Part shown: piece after piece, positions 16,279 through 24,999 of the stretch
Layout: each line of letters starts with the position of its first letter
Numbering within the stretch: the first letter of the stretch is position 1
From: Chryseobacterium angstadtii
Lineage (GTDB): Bacteria > Bacteroidota > Bacteroidia > Flavobacteriales > Weeksellaceae
Length of the DNA stretch: 64,000 nucleotides
Direction of reading: 5' to 3'
Assembly: GCF_001045465.1 (NCBI RefSeq)
Contig: NZ_LFND01000001.1
Location: 744,001 to 808,000 of the forward strand
The notes under the pieces: model-generated
Told to the model about the DNA's origin: nothing
Database searches by the model: none
Seen by the model: the letters and a program-made list of their open reading frames with translations, nothing else
Position numbers and translations under genes: made by a program

Positions 16279-16326
16279 TATTTCTTAAAAAAGAGCTGTA
16301 ATAATATGATTGTTAAACGTTTTAGA

Positions 16327-16334
16327 CAAAGATA
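16327..16334 (-). promoter_or_regulatory. -7 element of the acidic protein gene
   Basis: TATCTTTG on the minus strand, a TAnnTTTG match, 48 bases before the ATG at 16278. Confidence 0.45.
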
Positions 16335-16419
16335 AAAAATTGATTCAAAGTTGAAAATATTTTGAAACTTATTTTTTTAAATCGTTGTCATTGATTATTC
16401 CGTATAAGCCAATAATACT

Positions 16420-16427
16420 TATTTTTG
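16420..16427 (+). promoter_or_regulatory. -7 element of the DUF885 lipoprotein gene
   Basis: TATTTTTG, a TAnnTTTG match, 19 bases before the ATG at 16447. Confidence 0.5.
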
Positions 16428-16446
16428 CTGCATAAAGATTCCGAAA

Positions 16447-18243
16447 ATGAAAAACATTGTATCAAAAGGTATTTTAGGACTGGGACTGATCATCAGCCTG
16501 GCATCCTGTAAAAAATCTGATTCTCCGCTCACCAAGGTAACTCCTACCAATATGGATTCTATTGCTGCCAATTATTACGAGCAGTATTTGAAATTATATC
16601 CTTTAGAAGCTACTTCTCAGGGAGATCCGAGGTACAATGACCAGCTTCCTATCAATATTGACAAGGATTTTATTTCCGGAGAAATCGCTTTTTACAATTC
16701 CGTACAGAAGCAGTTGGAAAGTGTTGATTATAAAGACCTTTCCGATGAAGAAAAAGTGGTGTACGATGTGCTGGATTATACTTTGAAGGATAAAATTGAA
16801 GCCTATGCGTATCATCCTGAGTACATTCCTTTTACCCAGTTTGGAGGTCTTCCTCTTAATTTCCCACTTTATGGAAGCGGAGAAGGAAGCCAGCCTTTCA
16901 AAACAGAAAAAGACTACAGTGACTGGTTGAAAAGAATGGAAAAATTTCCGGAATGGATGAATGCTGCTACAGAAAATTTCCGTGAAGGAATCAACAATAA
17001 GTTTGTTCTTCCTAAAGAGCTGGTAGTTAAAATGATCCCTCAAATGAAAGCGGAGGAAATTACAACTACCGACATGGAGAAGAATATTTTCTACGGACCT
17101 ATTAAAAAATTCCCAAAAAGCTTTACACAAGCCCAAAAAGATAAATATTCTGCTTTATATGCGAAGGCTATCACCAAAAAAATCATTCCTGCCTATACCA
17201 AGATGGGAGCTTTCCTTGAGAAGGAATATCTTCCGAAAGCAAGAGATACGGATGGCTATAACAGCCTTCCAAACGGAAATGAGATTTACAGATATTACGC
17301 CAAAAGCTGGACAACCACCAAAAAAACACCTGAAGAAATCAATAAAATCGGACTGCAGCAAGTGGCTATGCTCCGCGCTGAAATGGAAAAGGTAAAACAG
17401 CAGCTCGGTTTTTCCGGAACGTTGGAAGAATTCATCAATTTTGTAAAAACAGATCCTAAAGCAATGCCATACAAGACTTCTAAGGAGGTTCTGAATGGAT
17501 TTAACGGTATTTTAGCGAAGATCACACCTAAGCTGAAAACCATGTTCAGCGTTACGCCAAAAACGAAATTTGAGATCAGACAGACGGAGAAATTCAGAGA
17601 GGCAAGTGCCAGTGCAGAATATATCCAGGGAACTCCGGACGGAAAAAGACCGGGAATATTTTACATGCCACTTCCGGATCCTTCTCAATTCAATGTAACT
17701 TCCGGAATGGAGTCTCTTTTCCTTCATGAAGCAATTCCGGGGCATCACTATCAGGTTTCTCTGCAACAGGAGAACGCGAAGCTTCCCAAATTCATGAGAT
17801 TCGGATGGTTCGGAGCTTATGGGGAAGGCTGGGCGCATTATTGTGAAACGCTGGGACCGGAATTCGGTCTTTATACGGATCCTTACCAAAAGATGGGTTA
17901 TTTAAGCGATCAGATGCTGAGAGCAGTAAGACTCGTGGTAGATACCGGAATTCATACCGGTTCGATGAGCAGAGAAGAAGCCATAAAATATTTCCTGAGC
18001 AATATCTCTTATGACGAAGCCAGTGCGACTGCAGAAGTGGAAAGGTATATGGCGATGCCGGGACAGGCTTTAGGCTATAAAATAGGATCTCTGAGAATCC
18101 GTGAGCTTAGAGAAAAGTATCAGAAAGAACTTGGAAATAAGTTTAATCTGGCCAGCTTCCACGATGAGATTTTAAGCCAGGGATGCCTTCCTCTTGATGT
18201 CCTGAACAGAAAGATGGAGCTTTGGGCGAAGAAGCAGAAATAA
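16447..18243 (+). CDS. DUF885 family lipoprotein (gluzincin-like metallopeptidase)
   Basis: A 598-residue lipoprotein; the signal peptide ends in SLASC with C21 as the lipid site. DUF885 proteins are predicted zinc peptidases: the motif HEAIPGHHYQ is at residues 427-436 (H427, E428, then H433/H434), and the downstream FGAYGEGWAHYCETLG supplies the second Glu ligand region. Flanking features such as IFYMPLPDPSQFNV and the C-terminal ILSQGCLPLDVLNRKMELW match the family end to end; length is normal. Location is probably the periplasmic or outer-membrane face. Substrate unknown. Monocistronic with its own promoter and terminator. Confidence 0.9.
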   Translation: MKNIVSKGILGLGLIISLASCKKSDSPLTKVTPTNMDSIAANYYEQYLKLYPLEATSQGDPRYNDQLPINIDKDFISGEIAFYNSVQKQLESVDYKDLSDEEKVVYDVLDYTLKDKIEAYAYHPEYIPFTQFGGLPLNFPLYGSGEGSQPFKTEKDYSDWLKRMEKFPEWMNAATENFREGINNKFVLPKELVVKMIPQMKAEEITTTDMEKNIFYGPIKKFPKSFTQAQKDKYSALYAKAITKKIIPAYTKMGAFLEKEYLPKARDTDGYNSLPNGNEIYRYYAKSWTTTKKTPEEINKIGLQQVAMLRAEMEKVKQQLGFSGTLEEFINFVKTDPKAMPYKTSKEVLNGFNGILAKITPKLKTMFSVTPKTKFEIRQTEKFREASASAEYIQGTPDGKRPGIFYMPLPDPSQFNVTSGMESLFLHEAIPGHHYQVSLQQENAKLPKFMRFGWFGAYGEGWAHYCETLGPEFGLYTDPYQKMGYLSDQMLRAVRLVVDTGIHTGSMSREEAIKYFLSNISYDEASATAEVERYMAMPGQALGYKIGSLRIRELREKYQKELGNKFNLASFHDEILSQGCLPLDVLNRKMELWAKKQK

Positions 18244-18268
18244 ACTGTTGAAAACAGATCAATATAAC

Positions 18269-18306
18269 AGATGGGATAATTAACTTTAATGTCCCATCTT
18301 TTTTTT
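18269..18306 (+). terminator. Rho-independent terminator after the DUF885 gene
   Basis: AGATGGGA (18269-18276) pairs with TCCCATCT (18292-18299), followed by a run of eight Ts. Confidence 0.8.
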
Positions 18307-18366
18307 AATTTTGAGTATGATCCTGCGAAAAGCTTTACAATTATTTGAATCATAAACTGAAATCTT

Positions 18367-18930
18367 ATGAAAAGAATAATCGTTTTATTGTCAATTTTAT
18401 CCATTATCAGCTGTCAAAAAAATCAAAAACAAGCTGAAAATTTGGGTAAAATCACAGTGGATAAAAACATTGTTCAGGATAGTATGATAAAGGATCTTTC
18501 AAAATATCCCGAACTAAAGTTATTCAACAGTGAAAATATAGAAGGTAAAAAAAGAACTGCAAATATTATTCAGACCGTTACCTTTTATGATCCTGAAAAA
18601 AGGTTAATTCATTTTAATGATTATAAAGCCAAAGCCATCTTTAATGCAGATACACTGGAATTATGGCTAAACAATAATAATGGATATTTTGGAAATGGGG
18701 TGAAGATTCAGATATTTGACAATCGCTTTAAAATCAATGATATTAATCCAAAAACGTTGAAAAACGAGGTGAAATTCATTAAAACCAAGCCTTTTCTTCA
18801 AAAACTTGTACTTAACAAAAGTCGTTTTAAAAGAAGCGACAGCATTTATGGATTTATAAATTATACCTCCCAAATAGATTCTTTGGTTGAAAAAAACTTT
18901 AAAGGGTATTTTAAAACTGTAATACACTAA
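18367..18930 (+). CDS. Hypothetical lipoprotein
   Basis: A 187-residue protein with a lipoprotein signal peptide (MKRIIVLLSILSIISCQKN, C16 as lipid site). The rest is Lys- and Asn-rich with strand-like stretches (IIQTVTFYDPEKRLIHFNDY, DTLELWLNNNNGYFGNGVKIQ) and no domain that I recognise. Base composition is more A/T-rich than that of its neighbours, which may mean recent gain or weak selection. It ends 6 bases before the DinB-like gene and may be co-transcribed with it. Confidence 0.75.
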   Translation: MKRIIVLLSILSIISCQKNQKQAENLGKITVDKNIVQDSMIKDLSKYPELKLFNSENIEGKKRTANIIQTVTFYDPEKRLIHFNDYKAKAIFNADTLELWLNNNNGYFGNGVKIQIFDNRFKINDINPKTLKNEVKFIKTKPFLQKLVLNKSRFKRSDSIYGFINYTSQIDSLVEKNFKGYFKTVIH

Positions 18931-18936
18931 TAAACA

Positions 18937-19383
18937 ATGATCATAGAAAGCCTTAAATCTCTCTACAGCAGAGATCTGAACCAATTAAAAACAGAAATAG
19001 AGTCTTACCAAAACGAAAATGCGCTCTGGAAAACAGATCAGAATATTTCAAATTCTGCGGGTAATCTTGTTCTTCATCTGGTTGGAAACCTCAACCATTT
19101 CATCGGTGCAGAGCTTGGAAAAACCGGATATATCAGAAACCGAGAACTGGAATTTTCACGGAAAGATGTTCCGAGGACAGAGCTTATTGAAAAGGTAGCT
19201 GCCACAATTGCTATGGTAGACCATGTTCTTGATCAGCTCAATCCGGAAGATCTTGAAAAGGAATATCCTCTTGTCGTTTTTGAAAATAAGATGACCACCG
19301 GATATTTCCTGATTCATCTGATCACGCATCTGGATTACCATCTGGGACAGATTAATTATCACAGAAGACTGCTGGATAGCTGA
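18937..19383 (+). CDS. DinB/DUF1572-like four-helix protein
   Basis: A 148-residue predicted four-helix bundle of the DinB/YfiT-like superfamily. The metal-ligand pattern is visible: HLVGNLNHFIGAEL in the second helix and FLIHLITHLDYHLGQINYHR near the C-terminus, giving a set of His residues that could bind a divalent metal. Members act as thiol-dependent transferases or are uncharacterised. It follows the lipoprotein gene closely; no functional link is apparent. Confidence 0.8.
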   Translation: MIIESLKSLYSRDLNQLKTEIESYQNENALWKTDQNISNSAGNLVLHLVGNLNHFIGAELGKTGYIRNRELEFSRKDVPRTELIEKVAATIAMVDHVLDQLNPEDLEKEYPLVVFENKMTTGYFLIHLITHLDYHLGQINYHRRLLDS

Positions 19384-19429
19384 TCTTTTTTAACTATCCC
19401 TTCTTTTTGTGATGCTAACGGTTCAAAGA

Positions 19430-20050
19430 CTATTGTTCAAACATCATTTTCGTAATGAAGTCCTTCTCCCCTTTTCCTCTTGCAGGAGAATATTCCCTTC
19501 CGTAGAAAATAATCTGCAGATGCAGCTTGTTCCAGACTTCTTCGGGAAATAATTTCTTGGCATCTTTTTCCGTTTCCACCACATTTTTTCCGGAAGTCAG
19601 CTTCCATTGGGTCATCAGTCTATGAATATGTGTATCAACAGGAAAAGCAGCAAATCCGAAGCCCTGGCTCATCACTACAGAGGCTGTTTTGTGTCCTACT
19701 CCCGGAAGAGCTTCCAATTCCTCATACGTTTGCGGAACAATCCCGTTGTGCCTTTCCAGTAAAAGTTCAGCCATTCTCTTCAAATTTTTAGCTTTTGTAT
19801 TGGAAAGTCCTATTTCTTTGATGAGTTCTTTGATTTCAAATTCTTCCAGCTTCGCCATTCTTTGGGGAGTTCCTGCTACTGCAAAAAGATCGGGAGTTAC
19901 CTGATTTACTTTTTTATCTGTGGTCTGCGCAGAAAGGGCAACTGCTACCATTAGTGTATAAGGATCGGTATGATCCAGAGGAACGGGAGTTTGGGGATAC
20001 AGTTTTTCTAATTCAAGCTGAACGAGCTCAGCTCTTTGCTTTTTTGTCAT
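19430..20050 (-). CDS. nth: Endonuclease III lacking the 4Fe-4S cluster cysteines
   Basis: A 206-residue bifunctional DNA glycosylase/AP lyase for oxidised pyrimidines. The helix-hairpin-helix LEALPGVGHKTASVVMSQGF (residues 112-131) holds the catalytic Lys (K121), and FPVDTHIHRL the catalytic Asp (D139). In E. coli the C-terminus carries C-x6-C-x2-C-x5-C; here it reads FYGREYSPARGKGEKDFITK and contains no cysteine, so the iron-sulphur loop is lost although the enzyme core is intact. The natural stop follows directly, so this is not a frameshift. The gene stands between two plus-strand genes. Confidence 0.93.
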   Translation of the reverse strand: MTKKQRAELVQLELEKLYPQTPVPLDHTDPYTLMVAVALSAQTTDKKVNQVTPDLFAVAGTPQRMAKLEEFEIKELIKEIGLSNTKAKNLKRMAELLLERHNGIVPQTYEELEALPGVGHKTASVVMSQGFGFAAFPVDTHIHRLMTQWKLTSGKNVVETEKDAKKLFPEEVWNKLHLQIIFYGREYSPARGKGEKDFITKMMFEQ

Positions 20051-20083
20051 TTAACCATTAAATTTGAACAAAATTAATTCATT

Positions 20084-20533
20084 ATGCTGAAAGTTGGAGA
20101 TAAATTACCTGAATTTGAAGGAACAAATCAGGACCGAGAAATAATCACCTCATCAAAACTGATCGGAAAGAAACTGGTTGTTTTCTTTTATCCTCAGGCC
20201 AGTACGCCTACCTGTACCGTGGAGGCCTGCAATCTGAGCGACAATTATTCAAAGCTTAAAAAATCAGGGTTTCAGCTGCTTGGGGTAAGCGGAGACAGCG
20301 TAAAAAAACAGAAAAATTTCCATAGCAAATTTGCTTTTCCTTACGACCTTATTGCTGATGAAAGCCATGATGTCATTGAAAAGTTCGGGGTTTGGAAGGA
20401 GAAAAAGACATTCGGAAAGACCTATATGGGCATTGTAAGAACCACTTTTATTTTCGATGAAAGCGGAATATGCACAAGAGTTATAGAGAAAGTGACTTCC
20501 AAAACAGCTGCTGAACAAATTTTAGCAGAATAA
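20084..20533 (+). CDS. bcp: Peroxiredoxin, Bcp/PrxQ type
   Basis: A 149-residue thioredoxin-dependent thiol peroxidase that reduces hydrogen peroxide and organic hydroperoxides. The active site TPTCTVEACNLSDNY has the peroxidatic Cys (C44) and the resolving Cys five residues later (C49), as in the alpha2 type of PrxQ. Downstream the segments VSGDSVKKQKNFHSKFAFPYDLIAD and RTTFIFDESG are conserved. It is divergent from nth, with 33 bases between the two starts. Confidence 0.93.
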   Translation: MLKVGDKLPEFEGTNQDREIITSSKLIGKKLVVFFYPQASTPTCTVEACNLSDNYSKLKKSGFQLLGVSGDSVKKQKNFHSKFAFPYDLIADESHDVIEKFGVWKEKKTFGKTYMGIVRTTFIFDESGICTRVIEKVTSKTAAEQILAE

Positions 20534-20696
20534 GCTTTCCATTTTTAATAAATTATCGAGAAATAGGCCTGCAGTAGACAAAACTACCCTGTTTTCACTA
20601 AAATGTAATTCCTTTGCTTTTATCCAATTCACTGGCAATCACATTATTAAATTGTATTTTTTTTAAATAAATATCAAAACATTGAATCATTTGATT

Positions 20697-20704
20697 TATA
20701 TTTG
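20697..20704 (+). promoter_or_regulatory. -7 element of the T9SS substrate gene
   Basis: TATATTTG, a TAnnTTTG match, 23 bases before the ATG at 20728. Confidence 0.55.
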
Positions 20705-20727
20705 ATAAAAACATTTATCTAACCCTT

Positions 20728-22641
20728 ATGAAAAAAATACTATTTTCTAGCCTGATTCTTTTTGGGCTTTATGCGCATGCACAAATTAATGTGACAGCAA
20801 GCGCAGGAACAGCTACTGCTACCTATACTACCCTGAAAAATGCGTTTGACGCCATTAATACAGGAGTACATCAGGGAGATATTAACCTAAGTGTTACAGC
20901 AAACACCACAGAAACAGCAGTCGCTGTTTTGAATGCCAGTACAACCTATACTTCTATTATCATCAAGCCAACTGCTGCTGTTACGATTGGCGGAGCTGTT
21001 GCTTCAAACCCCGTTGTACGTATTTTAGGATCTAACGTTACGATTGACGGATCATCCACTGCAGGTGGAACAACCAGGGATCTTACCTTTAGCAACACCT
21101 CCACCACAAGTCCATCGGTCTTTTTTATGGGGTCTGCAACCAGCACCGCTCCTCTTACGAATGTAGTTGTTAAAAATGCCGTTTTTATAAATGGAGGTAA
21201 TGGCACCACCAATTTTGTAATTGCCAACGGTACAACAACTGCCGGTTTTTTTAATAATATAACCGTACAGAATAATGACGTAAGGACTGGGTTCAATGGT
21301 ATATTTATTTTAGCAGATACCACCGCAGCAGCCAATGGTAATAATTTATTAATTACCGGGAATACTGTGAACACCAATATTGTTCAAAATGGTATTCTTG
21401 TTAGTGGTGTAGGTGGAACCTCTACTGTTAGCAATAACATAATTGGCATAACCCGCACAAGCTCAGGAACCTCTGCTTCTCCGGCAGGGTCTCTTGGTAT
21501 TAATATCGGAGCCGGTACGAATAATGTATCCATATATGGCAATACAATCAGTGCAAAAAACACAAGTGCAACAGCTACCGGAGTCAGCTATGCTACAGGA
21601 ATTGCTATTTCTTCCGGGGCCGCAAATGTTTCAACAAAAGTGTATAACAATACCATCTCTGAAATCAGCGGAATATTGGGCTATGTCAATAGTAGTGGAA
21701 TATATTTAGGTGGTGCTACTCCTAATGTGAGCATCTATTCCAACAAAATATCCGGTCTTAAAAATAACAATACCGTAGGAAATCCAATGCAGGGAATTCT
21801 TTTAGGTTCTTCATCAACCGCTGCTAATACAGTTGTTTATAATAATGTTATTTCCGATGTTCTGGGTACCGGAGCATCACAGGTGAGTGGAATTTATGCC
21901 TTTGCCGGGGCCGGATATAAGGTTTATAATAATACGGTAAACCTTAATACTTCCAATGCCGAAACCGGAACAACGGCCGCTATGTATGTTCATGCGAATA
22001 TTACCGCAGCAAGCGCTTTGGACATCAGAAATAATATTTTTGCCAATACAAGAACAGCAGGTAACAGATATTCTATTTATTCTGCAGCAGCCAATACAGT
22101 CTTTGGAAATATTAATTATAACGATTACTCTACTACCGGAACTGCTTTAGGCTTTATTGGATCAGACAGAACAACATTGACCGACATCCAGACCGGATTT
22201 GGAGGCAATGCCAACTCTCTCAATCTCGCTCCTGTTTTTGTAAGTGCAACTGATCTTCATTTGAGTACTTCTTCCAATTCAGGATTAGACAATAAGGGAA
22301 CACCTCTGCCTGAAGTAACTGTAGATTTTGGAGGCGCCACAAGAGGGGCTGCCCCTGATATGGGTGCATATGAATTTACTTATTCCGCTCTGGCTGTTTC
22401 AGATGTAAACAAAGCAAACCCGGACATCACTGTTTATCCTAATCCTTTCATGGATGTGCTGAAAATTTCAGATGTGAAAGGCATTAAGTCTATCCATATT
22501 ATTGATCCGTCAGGAAGGAATCTAAAAATGCTAACTCCTGCCAAGGAGCTTGATTTGGGAGACCTGAAAGCAGGATTGTACATGATCTCACTAGAATTTG
22601 AGAATGGTACAACAAAGGCTCTTAAAGTCATAAAAAAATAA
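20728..22641 (+). CDS. Secreted right-handed beta-helix protein with T9SS type A sorting domain
   Basis: A 637-residue exported protein. The signal peptide MKKILFSSLILFGLYAHAQ is followed by a long Thr/Ala/Asn-rich beta-helix region (about residues 90-480) built of short NNxIxGI-type coils (for example VYNNTISEISGI, IYSNKISGLKNNN, VYNNVISDVLG). The last 75 residues are a type IX secretion C-terminal domain: YPNPFMDVLKISDVKGIKS, then GLYMISLEFENGTTKALKVIKK. It should be moved by the T9SS across the outer membrane and anchored to the surface. Beta-helix proteins often bind or cleave polysaccharide, but no catalytic site can be picked out. Monocistronic with a strong terminator. Confidence 0.9.
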   Translation: MKKILFSSLILFGLYAHAQINVTASAGTATATYTTLKNAFDAINTGVHQGDINLSVTANTTETAVAVLNASTTYTSIIIKPTAAVTIGGAVASNPVVRILGSNVTIDGSSTAGGTTRDLTFSNTSTTSPSVFFMGSATSTAPLTNVVVKNAVFINGGNGTTNFVIANGTTTAGFFNNITVQNNDVRTGFNGIFILADTTAAANGNNLLITGNTVNTNIVQNGILVSGVGGTSTVSNNIIGITRTSSGTSASPAGSLGINIGAGTNNVSIYGNTISAKNTSATATGVSYATGIAISSGAANVSTKVYNNTISEISGILGYVNSSGIYLGGATPNVSIYSNKISGLKNNNTVGNPMQGILLGSSSTAANTVVYNNVISDVLGTGASQVSGIYAFAGAGYKVYNNTVNLNTSNAETGTTAAMYVHANITAASALDIRNNIFANTRTAGNRYSIYSAAANTVFGNINYNDYSTTGTALGFIGSDRTTLTDIQTGFGGNANSLNLAPVFVSATDLHLSTSSNSGLDNKGTPLPEVTVDFGGATRGAAPDMGAYEFTYSALAVSDVNKANPDITVYPNPFMDVLKISDVKGIKSIHIIDPSGRNLKMLTPAKELDLGDLKAGLYMISLEFENGTTKALKVIKK

Positions 22642-22656
22642 CTTTTTCTAAACCAT

Positions 22657-22697
22657 AAAAGAAGCGGCAGCCAAAGGCTGCCGCTTCTTATTTTTAT
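22657..22697. terminator. Strong bidirectional terminator
   Basis: GAAGCGGCAGCC (22661-22672) and GGCTGCCGCTTC (22676-22687) form a perfect 12-bp stem around AAA, preceded by AAAA and followed by ttattttta. It serves the T9SS substrate gene and the convergent GNAT gene. Confidence 0.88.
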
Positions 22698-22717
22698 AAG
22701 ATCATAAAGAAAAAATC

Positions 22718-23254
22718 CTATTCCGTTTCATAATACATCAGCTCTTCAGTCTCACCTGGGAGCGTTACGTATTTCTGAAACTTCAATCCTAGTTTTTCAA
22801 TCAGCTTTTGAGAGGAAAAGTTATCTTTTGAGGTGATGGCAGAGATCTTTTTCAGGCCGAAATCATCCATACCAATAGATTTTACCTTTTGTGCCGCCTC
22901 ATAAGCATATCCTTTCCCTTCGAATTCTTCCAGTAAGGAAAAACCTATGTCTACAATTTCAAGACCTTCTCTTTCAAAGATTCCTACTCCGCCTATCTTT
23001 TCGTTTCCATCTTTGGTCACCATCAGATAGTTCCCGTACCCCAGCTTTTCAAACTGCGGCATGAATCTGTTTTGAATATAATTCTCCGCATCAGAAACCG
23101 TTTTAAGATGGCGGTCGCCAATGTATTGGATGAATTTGGGTCTGTTGTACAATTCAAAGATAAAATCACCGTCTTCCAATGACATGGGACGGAGGATCAG
23201 TCTTTCTGTCTCAAATGTATTATTTTCGTTTGGCTGGTTGTTTTTTGGGATCAT
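22718..23254 (-). CDS. GNAT family N-acetyltransferase
   Basis: A 178-residue acetyltransferase of the RimJ/RimL-like branch: TFETERLILRPMSLEDGDFIFELY near the N-terminus, GGVGIFEREGLEIVDIGFSLLEEFEGKGYAYEAA (with the CoA-binding EFEGKGYA loop intact) and ISAITSKDNFSSQKLIEKLGL. The start codon lies 35 bases inside the upstream gene, a longer overlap than usual; no later Met keeps the first strand. It is the last gene of the TolC-like operon. Acceptor unknown. Confidence 0.85.
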   Translation of the reverse strand: MIPKNNQPNENNTFETERLILRPMSLEDGDFIFELYNRPKFIQYIGDRHLKTVSDAENYIQNRFMPQFEKLGYGNYLMVTKDGNEKIGGVGIFEREGLEIVDIGFSLLEEFEGKGYAYEAAQKVKSIGMDDFGLKKISAITSKDNFSSQKLIEKLGLKFQKYVTLPGETEELMYYETE

Positions 23255-23885
23255 TTTTAGGCTCTTCTTTTTTCTGAATTTTTAAAAGTCTTGGATTATT
23301 AGCACACTTCTTATTGTAAAGCTCAATATAAGTTCCGTTGTCTTTTATATTAGAAACGGCTCCTGATGATTTGTTTACCGTTAAAGTATAGTGGGTTTTC
23401 TGATAAGGACATTCTTTTGAGGTCAGTTTCCCCATATCCATATAATAATGGGCGGAATCCTCATAATAATTGCCGGCAACATCTTTAAATTCCTCGTCCA
23501 CCATATAGCCGTCAGCAGTCAGAACAATAGCTGCTTCTTCTGCGTTGTCTATTTTTCCTGTGAATTTCTTCAGTCCTTCAAGATCAGTCACATAATCTGC
23601 TTTTCCACCCGTAAAATAAACGATATAATAAAAACTGTCTTCGCTGGGAAACAGATTAAAGCCTGAAGACTGAGGAGTATATTCTTTCTTTCCGCCGGAA
23701 GTTTTGATTTCCTGGTTCTTCCCGTAGTTATTATAAACCAGTATCCAGGAATCTATTCTGTCATTCGGAACAATCTGCTGTAAAATATTCGGGATATTAG
23801 CAAAGTTTTTCTTGTTCTGAGAATACCCCAGAAATCCTAAAAGCATGAACAGAAGAATGCCAGATCGTGTTGCTGTTTTTATCAT
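23220..23885 (-). CDS. Hypothetical secreted protein
   Basis: A 221-residue protein with a signal peptide (about residues 8-22, GILLFMLLGFLGYSQ). The body, from NIPNILQQIVPNDRIDSWILVYNN to the C-terminus, contains no domain that I recognise. The tail KKEEPKNDPKKQPAKRK is highly basic. It lies 31 bases after manC and overlaps the GNAT gene. A TATTTTTG element on the minus strand (23890-23897) is only 4 bases from the ATG, which would give a nearly leaderless transcript if used. Confidence 0.7.
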   Translation of the reverse strand: MIKTATRSGILLFMLLGFLGYSQNKKNFANIPNILQQIVPNDRIDSWILVYNNYGKNQEIKTSGGKKEYTPQSSGFNLFPSEDSFYYIVYFTGGKADYVTDLEGLKKFTGKIDNAEEAAIVLTADGYMVDEEFKDVAGNYYEDSAHYYMDMGKLTSKECPYQKTHYTLTVNKSSGAVSNIKDNGTYIELYNKKCANNPRLLKIQKKEEPKNDPKKQPAKRK

Positions 23886-23916
23886 AATTCAAAAATAAGT
23901 AGAAAATCCCCATATT

Positions 23917-24999
23917 TTACATGAATTTATCTCCTTTTTTGAAACTTTTCAGATCCAGAACATAATCTTTGATTAGCTGATCATTATCTCTGGGACAGAT
24001 CAGAAGTGCTTTATCCGTATCTACAACGATGAAATCTTCCAGACCGTCTATAATGACTGCTTTATTGTTGTTTTTAAGACGGATGATATTTCCTTTGGAA
24101 TTATAGTTCAGGAAATGTTTCAGTTTTACAGCATTTCCGTTCTTATCCTTTTCTGTGTTTTCATATACGGAAGTCCATGTACCCAGGTCGCTCCACCCTA
24201 AATTTGATGGAATCACATATACATTTTTTGCTTTTTCAAGAATTCCGTTATCGATGGAAATCTTCTGAACTTTAGGATAGATGGTTTCAATGCAGCTGTT
24301 CTCTTTTGCTGAGTTATATTCACAAGCCATAAAATGCTGCATCATTTCCGGAAGATACATTTCAAATGCGTGGTGAATACTTTTTACATTCCAGATAAAT
24401 ATTCCTGCATTCCACAGGAAGTCCCCGCTTTCTAAAAAGCTCTGCGCAATTTCAAGAATAGGCTTCTCCGTAAAGGTTTTTACTTTAAAATAATCGGTAT
24501 TTTTCTTTTCTACAAACTGAATGTATCCATACCCGGTATCAGGCCTGGTAGGCGTAATTCCTAAGGTTACGAGATAATCATTCTTGGCAGCAAGGTCAAA
24601 AGCAAGTTCTACTTTTTCCAGGAAAACATCCTCTTTTAAGATCAGGTGATCCGCCGGAAGTACAATCATGGTTGCCTCCGGATTAATTTCAGCAATTTTA
24701 TTCGCCATGTACAGATTACAGGCGGCAGTATTTTTCATCAAAGGTTCGCCCACAATATTTTCCTCCGGAATTTCCGGAAGCTGCTGGTGTGAAAGCGCAA
24801 CATATTCTTTATTCGTGATAACGAATATCTGTTCTTTAGGAATGATACGGCTGATTCTGTCATAAGTCTGCTGAATCATAGTACGCCCGATTCCTAAAAT
24901 ATCCTGAAACTGCTTTGGAAATTTTTGTGTACTCATAGGCCAGAACCGACTTCCGATTCCTCCCGCCATGATAACACAGTATCTATCTGATTTTAACAT
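23917..24999 (-). CDS. manC: Mannose-1-phosphate guanylyltransferase
   Basis: A 360-residue enzyme that makes GDP-mannose from GTP and mannose-1-phosphate for cell-surface glycans. The nucleotidyltransferase signature is MAGGIGSRFWPMSTQKFPKQF (about residues 11-31); further marks are IVLPADHLI, FTEKP, FLWNAGIFIWN and NLGWSDLGTWTSVYE. It lacks the phosphomannose-isomerase half of the bifunctional ManC/AlgA enzymes, as is usual in Bacteroidota. Its start overlaps the SprT-like stop by 7 bases. Confidence 0.94.
   Translation of the reverse strand: MLKSDRYCVIMAGGIGSRFWPMSTQKFPKQFQDILGIGRTMIQQTYDRISRIIPKEQIFVITNKEYVALSHQQLPEIPEENIVGEPLMKNTAACNLYMANKIAEINPEATMIVLPADHLILKEDVFLEKVELAFDLAAKNDYLVTLGITPTRPDTGYGYIQFVEKKNTDYFKVKTFTEKPILEIAQSFLESGDFLWNAGIFIWNVKSIHHAFEMYLPEMMQHFMACEYNSAKENSCIETIYPKVQKISIDNGILEKAKNVYVIPSNLGWSDLGTWTSVYENTEKDKNGNAVKLKHFLNYNSKGNIIRLKNNNKAVIIDGLEDFIVVDTDKALLICPRDNDQLIKDYVLDLKSFKKGDKFM

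Noticed and set aside
19430..19470. A frameshift that would have removed the iron-sulphur end of nth
   Set aside because: I read the other two frames past the stop; neither has a C-x6-C-x2-C-x5-C pattern, so the short end is native.
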